Shown in pieces: positions 1 through 6,411 of a DNA stretch of 44,538 nucleotides. The notes under the pieces are model-generated. The model was given only the letters and a program-made list of their open reading frames with translations, was not told where the DNA came from and did not search any database. Every line of letters starts with the position of its first letter. Position 1 is the first letter of the stretch. The DNA comes from a virus: positions 1-44,538 of IMG/VR virus record IMGVR_UViG_3300047558_000084; one strand, given 5' to 3'. Made by a program: the position numbers and the translations under genes.

Positions 1-18
1 CAAGGTAGACGACAAGAA

Positions 19-267
19 ATGATGTCTTGGTTATCTACATTCGCAGCCATCTTCCTACTTGATATTGTCTATACCTATTACCTACGTTGTGTAGCAAACA
101 ATCAAGTGATGGCGGCTAGTCTGTGGAGTGTTGCTTGTTATATGTTAGGTAGTTACGCTGTTATCGAATACACATCAAACAATCTACTAATGATTCCCGC
201 TATGCTTGGTGCGTTTTGTGGCACCTATGCTGGTATGAAACTCAAGACTACAAATGAATCTAACTGA
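19..267 (+). CDS. small integral membrane protein
   Basis: An 82-residue, very hydrophobic protein with three likely membrane segments (about residues 4-21, 28-48 and 55-72) and a short polar tail ending KTTNESN. It resembles, from memory, small phage and alphaproteobacterial membrane proteins with a WLSTF/DIVYTYY-type start; no function is known. Two adjacent ATGs (19 and 22) could both serve as start. It overlaps the following dioxygenase gene by 14 bases, so the two are probably translated from one message. Its promoter lies outside the window. Confidence 0.7.
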   Translation: MMSWLSTFAAIFLLDIVYTYYLRCVANNQVMAASLWSVACYMLGSYAVIEYTSNNLLMIPAMLGAFCGTYAGMKLKTTNESN

Positions 268-1063
268 TATCACCACCAAGGGCTATGTTGTTTTGCGCAA
301 CTTCTTAGATGAAGGCGATGTAGATCGCTTGATTGGCGGTTATAAACAGTCGATAGATAATAGAGGCTCTAATAAAAACTATGGTGTAGTGTCTAGTAAA
401 ATAGATCATAGTCTAGAAGATAAAATACATCCGTTGCTTTCAAGCATAAGAGAAGTTAGCGACCTGACAGTTGATATGTGCTACAAAGGAGGCATGTACT
501 TTCGTTCAGAAAGTATTGACTTCAAATGGCATCAAGACCACGAAACTTACTATCTAACTCAACAAGCAACGAACGCAATAAATTTATGGATACCGCTAAT
601 CAAACCCGATAGAAATAATACAGGACTGTCGATAGTTCCATTTGATAAGTTAGGCACTAGTCTAAAACATTTCTTAGGTTTTGGAGCAAGAAATATTACC
701 ATCAACGATTCTGGTATTATTGTAGAGGATTGTGAGAATGGTGACAACTTTGAACTAAGTTGTGATATTGAATCACTAGCAGTTAGTCCTGAAATTGGAC
801 CTCGTGATGTTCTTGTCATGAGAGGTGATACCTTACACAGAACACAAGATACCAAGAATGATCGGTTAGCTATGTCTATCAGATGCTTTGATAGTCGTGG
901 TGTTATTAGTAGAGATAAATTCTACAGTGGATGTCAGCACAAGCATACAATGATAAGCAACAATCCCAAACTGTATCAATCACTAATTGACAAATTCACT
1001 CTGACTGATTCAGTACTTGTTGGTGATATCTTATCGCATCATAAGTTCGTTAGTAAACTCTAG
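254..1063 (+). CDS. PhyH-like Fe(II)/2-oxoglutarate dioxygenase
   Basis: A 269-residue protein of the phytanoyl-CoA dioxygenase type. The iron triad is visible: H93-x-D95 in WHQDHE and H195 in GDTLHRTQD, with R204 (NDRLAMSIR) as the likely 2-oxoglutarate-binding arginine. The double-stranded beta-helix spans about residues 85-215. Family members hydroxylate small metabolites, lipids or peptides; the phage substrate is unknown. The gene overlaps the membrane-protein gene upstream and overlaps the convergent amidotransferase-like gene by 33 bases. It ends in tandem TAG TAG, notable because a predicted amber-suppressor tRNA follows about 660 bases downstream. Confidence 0.8.
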   Translation: MNLTDITTKGYVVLRNFLDEGDVDRLIGGYKQSIDNRGSNKNYGVVSSKIDHSLEDKIHPLLSSIREVSDLTVDMCYKGGMYFRSESIDFKWHQDHETYYLTQQATNAINLWIPLIKPDRNNTGLSIVPFDKLGTSLKHFLGFGARNITINDSGIIVEDCENGDNFELSCDIESLAVSPEIGPRDVLVMRGDTLHRTQDTKNDRLAMSIRCFDSRGVISRDKFYSGCQHKHTMISNNPKLYQSLIDKFTLTDSVLVGDILSHHKFVSKL

Positions 1064-1666
1064 TAGCAAGTTGCCTTGTGGTCGATACTTGCCCTTCAAC
1101 CAACTGTAGCTATCATACCAGAATTGTTCACTCTCAGGATGACAGCCGATCAAGCCTATTCTGTCCTGAAATATAGCCATTGAATCGCCGTTAGCGTATC
1201 TGGCGACTGTCTCATAGTTGCCTGGACCGACTAGAGCACAACCATCATAGAAGAACATCCTGTCTTTGGTGCCGCGCCATTCGATATCAATGTTCTTAGC
1301 GTGTGGTCGACGGGTATCTGTTCCAGGTTGTTTGATATATTGGACAGCGTCTACACCACTGAGTATGTTGAAGTAGTGACTGCCTGCCCAGTAAGCGCCC
1401 ATACAGATGCCTAGGTACCTGCCACCACGCTCTAGGAAGCTCTGCACTGCGTTTTTATTAGACTTTAGTAGGGTGCCAAAGCTATCGCTGTCTCCGATGC
1501 CTCCAGGGAAGGCCACGATGTCCACATCATCAAAGAAACCGTCTTCCATTTCGTTCTTTGAGAACAGTCTGAAGTCATAGTGATCGGACAATGCCTTAAT
1601 CATCCCGTTCGCACATTGAACCGAGCACTTTGGGTCATAGATGAATAAGGCTATCTTTGGTTTCAC
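1031..1666 (-). CDS. class I glutamine amidotransferase-like protein (BPL_N family)
   Basis: A 211-residue protein with a class I glutamine amidotransferase fold. The nucleophile elbow is GICMGAYWA with C88, and the His/Glu pair lies in CHPESE (H176, E178). The whole protein matches the family annotated as biotin-protein ligase N-terminal domain (BPL_N), which occurs alone in many phages and bacteria. The reaction is unknown; hydrolase or amidotransferase activity is inferred from the triad. The start is GTG at 1666. A late-promoter-like CTAAATA ends only five bases upstream, leaving no room for a normal ribosome site. It converges on the dioxygenase gene. Confidence 0.7.
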   Translation of the reverse strand: MKPKIALFIYDPKCSVQCANGMIKALSDHYDFRLFSKNEMEDGFFDDVDIVAFPGGIGDSDSFGTLLKSNKNAVQSFLERGGRYLGICMGAYWAGSHYFNILSGVDAVQYIKQPGTDTRRPHAKNIDIEWRGTKDRMFFYDGCALVGPGNYETVARYANGDSMAIFQDRIGLIGCHPESEQFWYDSYSWLKGKYRPQGNLLLEFTNELMMR

Positions 1667-1671
1667 GTGGG

Positions 1672-1678
1672 TATTTAG
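1672..1678 (-). promoter_or_regulatory. late-promoter-like motif CTAAATA upstream of the BPL_N gene
   Basis: CTAAATACCC on the minus strand, five bases before the GTG start. It resembles the T4 late promoter TATAAATA and the variants found before the virion genes in this window. If used, the transcript would be leaderless or nearly so. Confidence 0.4.
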
Positions 1679-1691
1679 TTCTCCAAAAAAG

Positions 1692-1720
1692 TTGACTTGT
1701 GATGGGTTGAGATATATAAT
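1692..1720 (+). promoter_or_regulatory. sigma-70 promoter for the suppressor tRNA and amber gene
   Basis: TTGACT at 1692-1697, a 17-base spacer, and a perfect TATAAT at 1715-1720. The tRNA begins nine bases after the -10 box, so transcription would start almost at the mature 5' end. The same transcript would continue into the gene at 1826. Confidence 0.85.
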
Positions 1721-1728
1721 AGTGACAT

Positions 1729-1804
1729 GCGCTAGATTCTCAATGGCCGAGTAGGCGATTCTAAACCGCTGTTTGTGTGGGTTCGATTCCCACCTAGCGC
1801 ACCA
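1729..1804 (+). tRNA. tRNA with CTA anticodon (predicted amber suppressor)
   Basis: A 76-base class I tRNA with encoded CCA. The acceptor stem GCGCTAG/CTAGCGC (1729-1735 with 1794-1800) is perfect, A1801 is the discriminator, and the T arm is GTGGG-TTCGATT-CCCAC. The D stem is only CTC/GAG (1739-1741 with 1749-1751). The anticodon stem is GGCGA/CCGCT with one G-U and an A-C mismatch at the loop-closing pair. The loop TTCTAAA puts CTA (1761-1763) between U33 and A37, which reads UAG. Other foldings that give a different anticodon break the stem. The amino acid carried cannot be told by eye. The weak D stem and mismatch could mean partial decay. Confidence 0.75.
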
Positions 1805-1825
1805 TTTAACTTAAAGGAAATTAAA

Positions 1826-2389
1826 ATGTCAATGTAGATCCAATATCAATGTAAAGAGCTAGTGTTTCACTTCAACAAGAAACATCTAGAAGACCCATCA
1901 ATCCCTATGTGGGTAATCAAGACACACGGAGTAACCTTCTACGTCAATCACGTATCAGCGGACATTCCATGGTCAACAAAAGAAACGCCTGACAATACGC
2001 ATACTAAGGGAAGTATCAAGTTCAAGCGATGTAAACTGATTCTCGACCCAGAGAATAACGCAACAGTTACAAGTCTCAGTCTATTAGATAAAACCCTACC
2101 ATCACCTAAAGGTAAGCATACACGATTGCTTATGAGAGAAGGCTCGACCTTGTTAGAAGCCCTGCGAAACGGTGAGTTCAAACACACTGAGTTCAAAGAA
2201 GTTGTTGGTGCTTGTCACACTGAGTTTGTTATCTGTGATATGACTGATGAACTTGAGGTCACCGTTGCTCTACTCAAGTACAGTGGCGGATATCGTATCC
2301 TTTCTCCTAACGAACACTACTATCAAGTGTACGATACTAAGCAGTCATGGATAGATGCGATTTTTGATGACGATGAGGATGACGACTAA
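1826..2389 (+). CDS. conserved phage protein with in-frame amber codon near the start
   Basis: AAGGA (1814-1818) lies seven bases before ATG 1826. That frame reads ATG TCA ATG TAG, then ATC CAA TAT and on without a stop to TAA at 2387, giving 187 residues if the TAG at 1835-1837 is decoded. The alternative is a GTG start at 1862 (175 residues) with only a poorly spaced GAG upstream. The body (HFNKKHLEDPSIPMWVIK, then PWSTKETPDN) belongs to a family I recall from T4-like cyanophages, whose members begin near the GTG. The ATG-TCA-ATG-TAG could therefore instead be a minigene whose suppression fuses it to the main frame. The C-terminus is acidic (DDDEDDD). Function unknown. Confidence 0.7.
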
Positions 2390-2392
2390 ATA
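2386..2392 (+). promoter_or_regulatory. late-promoter-like CTAAATA before the small membrane protein gene
   Basis: CTAAATAAACTC overlaps the stop codon of the preceding gene. It is followed by an AAGGAG ribosome site (2401-2406) and ATG at 2415. It matches the T4-like late motif seen elsewhere in the window. Confidence 0.35.
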
Positions 2393-2414
2393 AACTCATT
2401 AAGGAGAATATTAT

Positions 2415-2642
2415 ATGGATATGGATCAAGCAGCCGTCTTTTTGGCAGGCAGTATTTTAACAGCAATGGGTATGATTGTGTTTGTGATTGCTATGGTAGT
2501 CATCAACAACATCATTCACAAATACTGGAAGCCACTAGGTTGGTTCAAATGGAGCGAAAGTATGTTCGGCCCAGTACACTATGTTGAACAAGAGAAAGTA
2601 CCTCCAAGTCTAGAGCCAGAAGGTACAAAGAAAAAGAGTTAA
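2415..2642 (+). CDS. small single-pass membrane protein
   Basis: A 75-residue protein with one long membrane segment (about residues 7-33), then a basic/aromatic stretch (HKYWKPLGWFKW) and a charged cytoplasmic-type tail ending in KKKS. The layout N-terminal helix plus HKYWKP recalls small membrane proteins of T4-like cyanophages (recalled, unverified). The start is supported by AAGGAG nine bases upstream. It is the last gene of the plus-strand island. Its stop overlaps the stop of the convergent gene at 2639 and no terminator is visible between them. Function unknown. Confidence 0.65.
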   Translation: MDMDQAAVFLAGSILTAMGMIVFVIAMVVINNIIHKYWKPLGWFKWSESMFGPVHYVEQEKVPPSLEPEGTKKKS

Positions 2643-2839
2643 CGCTTTCGAGTGGGAGTGTCGGGCTTAGACCACTCCCACTCCATAATGTACATGGTCT
2701 CAAGCGTGTCATTTCTAAATTCTATTTCGATACCCTTGAGACCACCTGTAAACTCCCAATCACGACCGCGTTCGCCGTGAGCACGAAGCCACTTCAATAC
2801 AGTAACGTTATCTGTTGCCCTAAACTTTCTTGTTCTCAT
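2639..2839 (-). CDS. LRW-family paralogue with C-terminal extension
   Basis: A 66-residue protein, last gene of the first LRW array. It keeps the family outline: a tryptophan helix (LKWLRAHGERGRDW), then a charged strand leading to LETMYIMEW, the counterpart of LF-x-LRW. It continues 12 residues further (EWSKPDTPTRKR). The ATG at 2839 overlaps the preceding TGA as ATGA, and the ribosome site GAGGTGG is formed by the preceding gene's LRW codons. Function unknown. Confidence 0.55.
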   Translation of the reverse strand: MRTRKFRATDNVTVLKWLRAHGERGRDWEFTGGLKGIEIEFRNDTLETMYIMEWEWSKPDTPTRKR

Positions 2840-3258
2840 AACCACCTCAATGCGAATAAGGTATTGTCAATGTCATTAGTAAATGCTACTACGATATAGT
2901 CACCGCCTCCCAGTTCATCTATTTGCCACTCGCCATCTCTTCGCCACTCGTCGTCTTTCTTTGACATTCTGTGCCAGTCTAATCGATAGTGACCTGTTAG
3001 ATTTGCTTCGCACCATTTGTCTAATACGTAAACTCCATCAACGCCTATGTCCCAGAAATATACTTCGTGCTTGTGGTTCGTGATCACGTGATACGACTTG
3101 TAGCCATGATAGAATGATGGTAGTGTACTAGCACTCCATCTGATACGTTTGTCGAAGTTTCTATTGTACTCTTTCCAACTGTCGCACAGGTGTTTAGCGA
3201 GAAAACGCCGAGACTTGTACAAGCGCCACGCGGCTCTAATTCTTCCCAGCAACATCAT
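2836..3258 (-). CDS. LRW-family paralogue, long form
   Basis: At 140 residues this is the longest member of the array. It has a basic N-terminal helix (residues 1-40), a middle domain with LDKWCEANL, and the family ending NTLFALRWL. The start ATGATG overlaps the previous gene by 23 bases instead of the usual four, because that gene carries a tail beyond its motif. Its own final codons TTG AGG TGG TTA TGA provide the ribosome site and the overlapping start of the next gene. Function unknown. Confidence 0.6.
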   Translation of the reverse strand: MMLLGRIRAAWRLYKSRRFLAKHLCDSWKEYNRNFDKRIRWSASTLPSFYHGYKSYHVITNHKHEVYFWDIGVDGVYVLDKWCEANLTGHYRLDWHRMSKKDDEWRRDGEWQIDELGGGDYIVVAFTNDIDNTLFALRWL

Positions 3259-3472
3259 ACTTCAATCTGAACCAAGTTGCCCATTCTTCTGAGTAGAATG
3301 TGTACTCGCAGTAACCGCTACGTTGACGCAACCAGTCCATCTCATCAGTTTCAGGTCTGTGCCACTTGAAGTCAAAGTCAATACCTTGTACAAGTCCCTG
3401 ATCTCTAAGGTCATAGATGACTGTTAACGCATCATTAACATTATCATAGTCTATCAGTACTGTATCTATCAT
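3236..3472 (-). CDS. LRW-family paralogue, variant ending
   Basis: A 78-residue protein. The motif is degenerate: EEWATWFRLKY followed by DVAGKN, where LKY occupies the LRW position. The codons of LKYD contain the ATG of the next gene, so the junction geometry is kept although the protein motif has drifted. It ends in TAG, one of only four genes here that do; reading through would add 14 codons before TAA. The ATG at 3472 overlaps the upstream TGA as ATGA. Function unknown. Confidence 0.55.
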   Translation of the reverse strand: MIDTVLIDYDNVNDALTVIYDLRDQGLVQGIDFDFKWHRPETDEMDWLRQRSGYCEYTFYSEEWATWFRLKYDVAGKN

Positions 3473-3693
3473 GCCCACATCAATCTAAAAAGGGTTGCGT
3501 CTGCGTCTTGCTCAAACAACCATAACTGACCAGTGCCTACCCAATCGCTACTAATATTAGCATCGACCCACTCATACAAGATTTCATTGATGGCGCTTTC
3601 GACCGAAATTGTCACTTCCTGCCATCCTTGCTTTCTGCGTTTATAATACGTTTCCCAGAATTCTGGCGCATAATACAAGCCATCGTATCTCAT
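3469..3693 (-). CDS. LRW-family paralogue
   Basis: A 74-residue protein with a tryptophan helix (YEWVDANISSDW) and the ending FEQDADATLFRLMWA. The ATG at 3693 follows GTGGGC and overlaps the preceding TGA; a GTG six bases upstream is possible but less likely given the junction pattern. Function unknown. Confidence 0.6.
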   Translation of the reverse strand: MRYDGLYYAPEFWETYYKRRKQGWQEVTISVESAINEILYEWVDANISSDWVGTGQLWLFEQDADATLFRLMWA

Positions 3694-3935
3694 GCCCACC
3701 TCAAAATGAATAAGGTCAAATCACTTTCGTTTTTGAATCGATACACGCTACGAGAAAAGTGGTGCTCGACTGCCCATATGTCTCGGTTGAGTGTATCTTT
3801 ACACCATTTGTGTGCGTCGATAGTTCTATCATCAAATCTTATCCAGTTATCATCATCTTCTCGTCTTGTGAGTTCTATTGTGTGAATAAGTGTGGCTTGT
3901 CTTCTGTTTTCTCGTCTGCGTTGTTTACTGTTCAT
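3690..3935 (-). CDS. LRW-family paralogue
   Basis: An 81-residue protein with a very basic N-terminus (KQRRRENRRQ), the helix HKWCKDTLNRDIW, and the ending FKNESDLTLFILRWA. The start is ATG 3935 in the ATGA overlap; ATG 3941 is an alternative. Stop context: TTG AGG TGG GCA TGA. Function unknown. Confidence 0.6.
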   Translation of the reverse strand: MNSKQRRRENRRQATLIHTIELTRREDDDNWIRFDDRTIDAHKWCKDTLNRDIWAVEHHFSRSVYRFKNESDLTLFILRWA

Positions 3936-4147
3936 AGCCATCTCAACATGAATAGGAGTAGTTGCTCTTCCGTTTCAAAAATAAATTCATAACCTTCCTT
4001 GTGTCCTCGCCAAAAACATGCCCAACTGCCGTTACGTTCAATAGCTGACCATCTCTCACCAAATGTTTCTTCACACCATTGAGTGATTTCTACTCCCATT
4101 CGCTTAGTATAGTAAACAGAGTAATTGAGGTCTCGCCTTATGCCCAT
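3932..4147 (-). CDS. LRW-family paralogue
   Basis: A 71-residue protein with ITQWCEETFGERW and the ending FETEEQLLLFMLRWL. The ATG at 4147 lies inside the upstream gene's CAA TGG codons, giving a ten-base overlap. This is the one junction where the start moved upstream because the preceding gene ends in TAA, not TGA. Function unknown. Confidence 0.6.
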   Translation of the reverse strand: MGIRRDLNYSVYYTKRMGVEITQWCEETFGERWSAIERNGSWACFWRGHKEGYEFIFETEEQLLLFMLRWL

Positions 4148-4365
4148 TGTAAAATGAATAAGGTTAGCGTGTCGTCATCAGGAATGTTTACAGTCATACC
4201 TAATACCTCACTGCGATTGTCTCGGCACCATGCCACGAGGTCCTCGTAGCGACTGTTCCAATAAGCGATATCTGATAAAAGAATAAGATGATCAAAACTA
4301 TCTTCATAGTCGTTTTCCGTTACAATAAATCTTTTATGGTTCCAATTGTCCATCACAATCGACAT
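4138..4365 (-). CDS. LRW-family paralogue
   Basis: A 75-residue protein with DLVAWCRDN and the ending PDDDTLTLFILQWA (Q in place of R). ATG 4365 lies directly after the upstream TAG; an in-frame ATG at 4386 would overlap the neighbour by 20 bases and is less likely. Function unknown. Confidence 0.55.
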   Translation of the reverse strand: MSIVMDNWNHKRFIVTENDYEDSFDHLILLSDIAYWNSRYEDLVAWCRDNRSEVLGMTVNIPDDDTLTLFILQWA

Positions 4366-4366
4366 A

Positions 4367-4570
4367 CTAGCCCCAACGTAACTCAAAGTGTGTTACGTCA
4401 CGCTCGTCGTCGAACTCAAACTCATACACGCCAGCACTGTAGCCAGCTTGCTCTTGTACGGTTACTAAGTCCCAGGGACCGACGCAGAATTCACCGCACC
4501 AGTCTAAGACTTCATCTAGACCGCCGTACTTGACAAAGATAGTGACCTTATGGTCAGACTTGATTGCCAA
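4367..4570 (-). CDS. LRW-family paralogue, first of array 1
   Basis: A 67-residue protein with VLDWCGEFCVGPWDL and the ending FDDERDVTHFELRWG. No ATG is available. A TTG at 4570, eight bases after GAGGT, gives a start overlapping the end of the dCMP deaminase gene. It ends in TAG; readthrough would add ten codons before TAA. Function unknown. Confidence 0.55.
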   Translation of the reverse strand: MAIKSDHKVTIFVKYGGLDEVLDWCGEFCVGPWDLVTVQEQAGYSAGVYEFEFDDERDVTHFELRWG

Positions 4571-5003
4571 TTTTGGTTACCTCAACGCCGCTGGTTTGGA
4601 GAAATTTAACTCCATAATCATCACGATATTGAGTGCCATAATACACACGGCGAATACCTGACTGAAGGATAAGTTTGGCACAGTCGATACAAGGTGCGTG
4701 AGTGATAAAAATATCAGCGTTAAGACCGCTGTTACTACTCTTAGCCAATTTACTAACCGCGTTGCTTTCTGCATGGAGTACCTCCGGTTTTGTTTTTAGA
4801 GCCTTGACGAACTTCTCGTCCATCTCTACTGTGATTTCATCTTCACAGTTGTTGTCCCAGCCACTGGGCATACCATTGTAACCATAGCTGATGACAGTAT
4901 CATCTTTAACGATGACCGCGCCTACTTGAAGGCGTCTAGCATGACTGAGTTTCGCTAAGCGTAGTGCCCAGTCCATGTAAAGATCGATGAATTTTTGTTT
5001 CAT
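4554..5003 (-). CDS. dCMP deaminase
   Basis: A 149-residue zinc-dependent deoxycytidylate deaminase. The catalytic H77-A-E79 lies in LHAESN and the zinc cysteines C105 and C108 in APCIDCAK. The N-terminal part (RRLQVGAVIV, then YNGMPSG) is typical of ComEB/T4 cd-type enzymes. It converts dCMP to dUMP and so feeds dTMP synthesis during phage DNA replication. It overlaps the preceding gene by four bases (ATGA) and precedes LRW array 1, which it probably shares a message with. Confidence 0.9.
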   Translation of the reverse strand: MKQKFIDLYMDWALRLAKLSHARRLQVGAVIVKDDTVISYGYNGMPSGWDNNCEDEITVEMDEKFVKALKTKPEVLHAESNAVSKLAKSSNSGLNADIFITHAPCIDCAKLILQSGIRRVYYGTQYRDDYGVKFLQTSGVEVTKIGNQV

Positions 5004-5242
5004 GTCAATCCGTAGTTATCTCTTATCCATCGTTCCGAAATATTTTTATCTTTGAAGTAGTAGAGTGAAGTTGGCGCTAATATTCCAAAGTGATCACAGA
5101 ACGCTTCGCCGTACCTTTTGTTTTGTAGGATTGCTAGTGTCCAGTGTACCTCTTTGAACTCGTCATACTCCTCTTGAGTAATCACATTCATTTTTCTGCT
5201 AAGTTCGGCAGATGTAAGTATGTTCACCATTTGATCAAACAT
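5000..5242 (-). CDS. conserved small phage protein
   Basis: An 80-residue soluble protein with the C-terminal pattern YYFKDKNISERWIRDNY, which I recall from other T4-like phages without a function. It is linked to its neighbours by TAATG at its start and ATGA at its end, so it is translated in the dCMP deaminase operon. Confidence 0.6.
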   Translation of the reverse strand: MFDQMVNILTSAELSRKMNVITQEEYDEFKEVHWTLAILQNKRYGEAFCDHFGILAPTSLYYFKDKNISERWIRDNYGLT

Positions 5243-5670
5243 TATAGGGACTCTTTGATTACACCATTAATCACGTATAGTTTTTGTTTTTCTGGTGTAA
5301 TGATACAACAGTCTTTTTTGTTCTTTGCTAGAAAGTTTTGAACCGCTTCCTGTCTAGATGTTCCTTGACACAAGAACTCACCTTTGTGAGTGTAGAAGTA
5401 GTGTGAGCCATTTTCAATATGCTCGTCAATGATTTCAAACTTTAACTTGCGCATGGCGTCATCAATCATAGCATCTGCCCTAGCTTCGTCTTTAGGATCT
5501 AGTTGCTCAAGTTGAGTTTGTAGTTTGTACATTTCTTCAACTTCTTCATCGGTCAACAAATCCATCATGCGACGAATCATCTTGTTCTCAGCGTAACGCA
5601 TACCAGAATAGAATACGATTGCGTATCCCACAAGCATTGCTAAGGTGTCCCACATTGTCCATTCAGTCAT
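5242..5670 (-). CDS. membrane-anchored protein with charged helical domain
   Basis: A 142-residue protein with one N-terminal membrane segment (about residues 9-25), an acidic coiled-coil-like stretch (EEVEEMYKLQTQLEQLDPKD) and a compact C-terminal domain (about residues 75-140). ATG 5670 is chosen because it starts just after the MazG stop. The domain would face the cytoplasm if the N-terminus is outside (inference). Function unknown. Confidence 0.6.
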   Translation of the reverse strand: MTEWTMWDTLAMLVGYAIVFYSGMRYAENKMIRRMMDLLTDEEVEEMYKLQTQLEQLDPKDEARADAMIDDAMRKLKFEIIDEHIENGSHYFYTHKGEFLCQGTSRQEAVQNFLAKNKKDCCIITPEKQKLYVINGVIKESL

Positions 5671-5672
5671 GT

Positions 5673-5948
5673 TCAATCCTTGAAAATGTTAGACCACTGT
5701 TCTAGCTTGGCTATTTTGTTATTGGCGTGATCGACTACCTGATCTAGGTCGACGATATTGTATTTGATACACAAATCAATCATAGCTTGTAGGTCACCTA
5801 ATTCTTCAGCTAAGTGTTCACGATTAGTTTTAGGTTTACCAGGCTTGACGTTATCAAGACCAAATCTACTGATCTTACTAACTGCCACGATTACTTCAGC
5901 ACATTCTTCTTGTAGAATGTCCATGATTTCTTTTGATTTGTTGTTCAT
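5673..5948 (-). CDS. MazG-like nucleotide pyrophosphohydrolase
   Basis: A 91-residue single MazG domain. Metal ligands are seen as E14-E15-x-x-E18 (QEECAEVI) and E-x-x-D in AEELGDLQAM (E49, D52). MazG enzymes hydrolyse NTPs or dNTPs to monophosphates; in phages they are proposed to clean the nucleotide pool or lower ppGpp. The gene follows a terminator hairpin and has no promoter of its own that I can see, so it may depend on readthrough from the histone-like gene. It heads the dCMP deaminase operon. Confidence 0.8.
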   Translation of the reverse strand: MNNKSKEIMDILQEECAEVIVAVSKISRFGLDNVKPGKPKTNREHLAEELGDLQAMIDLCIKYNIVDLDQVVDHANNKIAKLEQWSNIFKD

Positions 5949-5957
5949 GATATTCTT

Positions 5958-5992
5958 AAAAAAATGAGGATCGATACGTTATACCGATCCTC
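5958..5992 (-). terminator. Rho-independent terminator after the histone-like gene
   Basis: Stem GAGGATCG/CGATCCTC (5966-5973 with 5985-5992) followed on the minus strand by a run of seven T (5958-5964). It separates the gene at 6013 from mazG. Confidence 0.85.
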
Positions 5993-6012
5993 GTTTTACA
6001 GGAGAACCCTAA

Positions 6013-6300
6013 TTAAGCCTTTACTTTAGCAGTAGTCTTCACTGCTTTAGTTGGTTTAGCTTTTTGTGTTAGCGCACGATAGCCAGCTGCAACAACTTTA
6101 CGTGGTGCTTTGCCTGCGCGGTAAACGGCGCCATGAGCAGTACGTGTTGTAAAGATTGCGATGCCAGAATTCAAACGAATATCGCTAATAGTTGCTGTTG
6201 GGTTAGCAATGTTAAAACGAGATTTGATTTGAGCAACAGACAAGTCTTTACCTGACATTAGTGCTTCGATCAAGCGGGCTTTTTTAGTGATTTTTTTCAT
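6013..6300 (-). CDS. small HTH protein with lysine/alanine-rich tail
   Basis: A 95-residue protein. Residues 1-55 form a winged-helix-like fold (IEALMSGKDLSVAQIKSRF, then ATISDIRL). The rest is a histone H1-like tail rich in K, A and T (KPTKAVKTTAKVKA). It probably binds DNA. It is a single-gene unit with its own near-perfect sigma-70 promoter and its own terminator, which suggests strong early expression. Whether it acts on host or phage DNA cannot be told. Confidence 0.65.
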   Translation of the reverse strand: MKKITKKARLIEALMSGKDLSVAQIKSRFNIANPTATISDIRLNSGIAIFTTRTAHGAVYRAGKAPRKVVAAGYRALTQKAKPTKAVKTTAKVKA

Positions 6301-6354
6301 AGATGTTTCCTTTAGTTAAGTTTAAATTAGTTACTTTGTTTATGTAACATTGAT

Positions 6355-6383
6355 AGTGTAGCAGTAACTAAGCATACTGTCAA
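6355..6383 (-). promoter_or_regulatory. sigma-70 promoter of the histone-like gene
   Basis: TTGACA (6378-6383), 17-base spacer, TACACT (6355-6360). The leader of about 48 bases contains AAAGGA before the ATG. Just upstream, TGGTTAAATAACCA (6391-6404) forms a small hairpin that may end the metallophosphoesterase transcript. Confidence 0.85.
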
Positions 6384-6411
6384 TGTAAAATGGTTAAATA
6401 ACCATAATTCA

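Noticed and set aside
1755-1769. Reading the tRNA anticodon as TCT (Arg) or TAA-type
   Set aside because: Shifting the loop by one base destroys the anticodon stem (G-G and A-C oppositions), while CTA keeps three G-C pairs and places U33 and A37 correctly.
4577-4774. Second minus-strand frame inside the dCMP deaminase gene
   Set aside because: It is an out-of-phase frame fully inside a gene with intact catalytic motifs and has no ribosome site.
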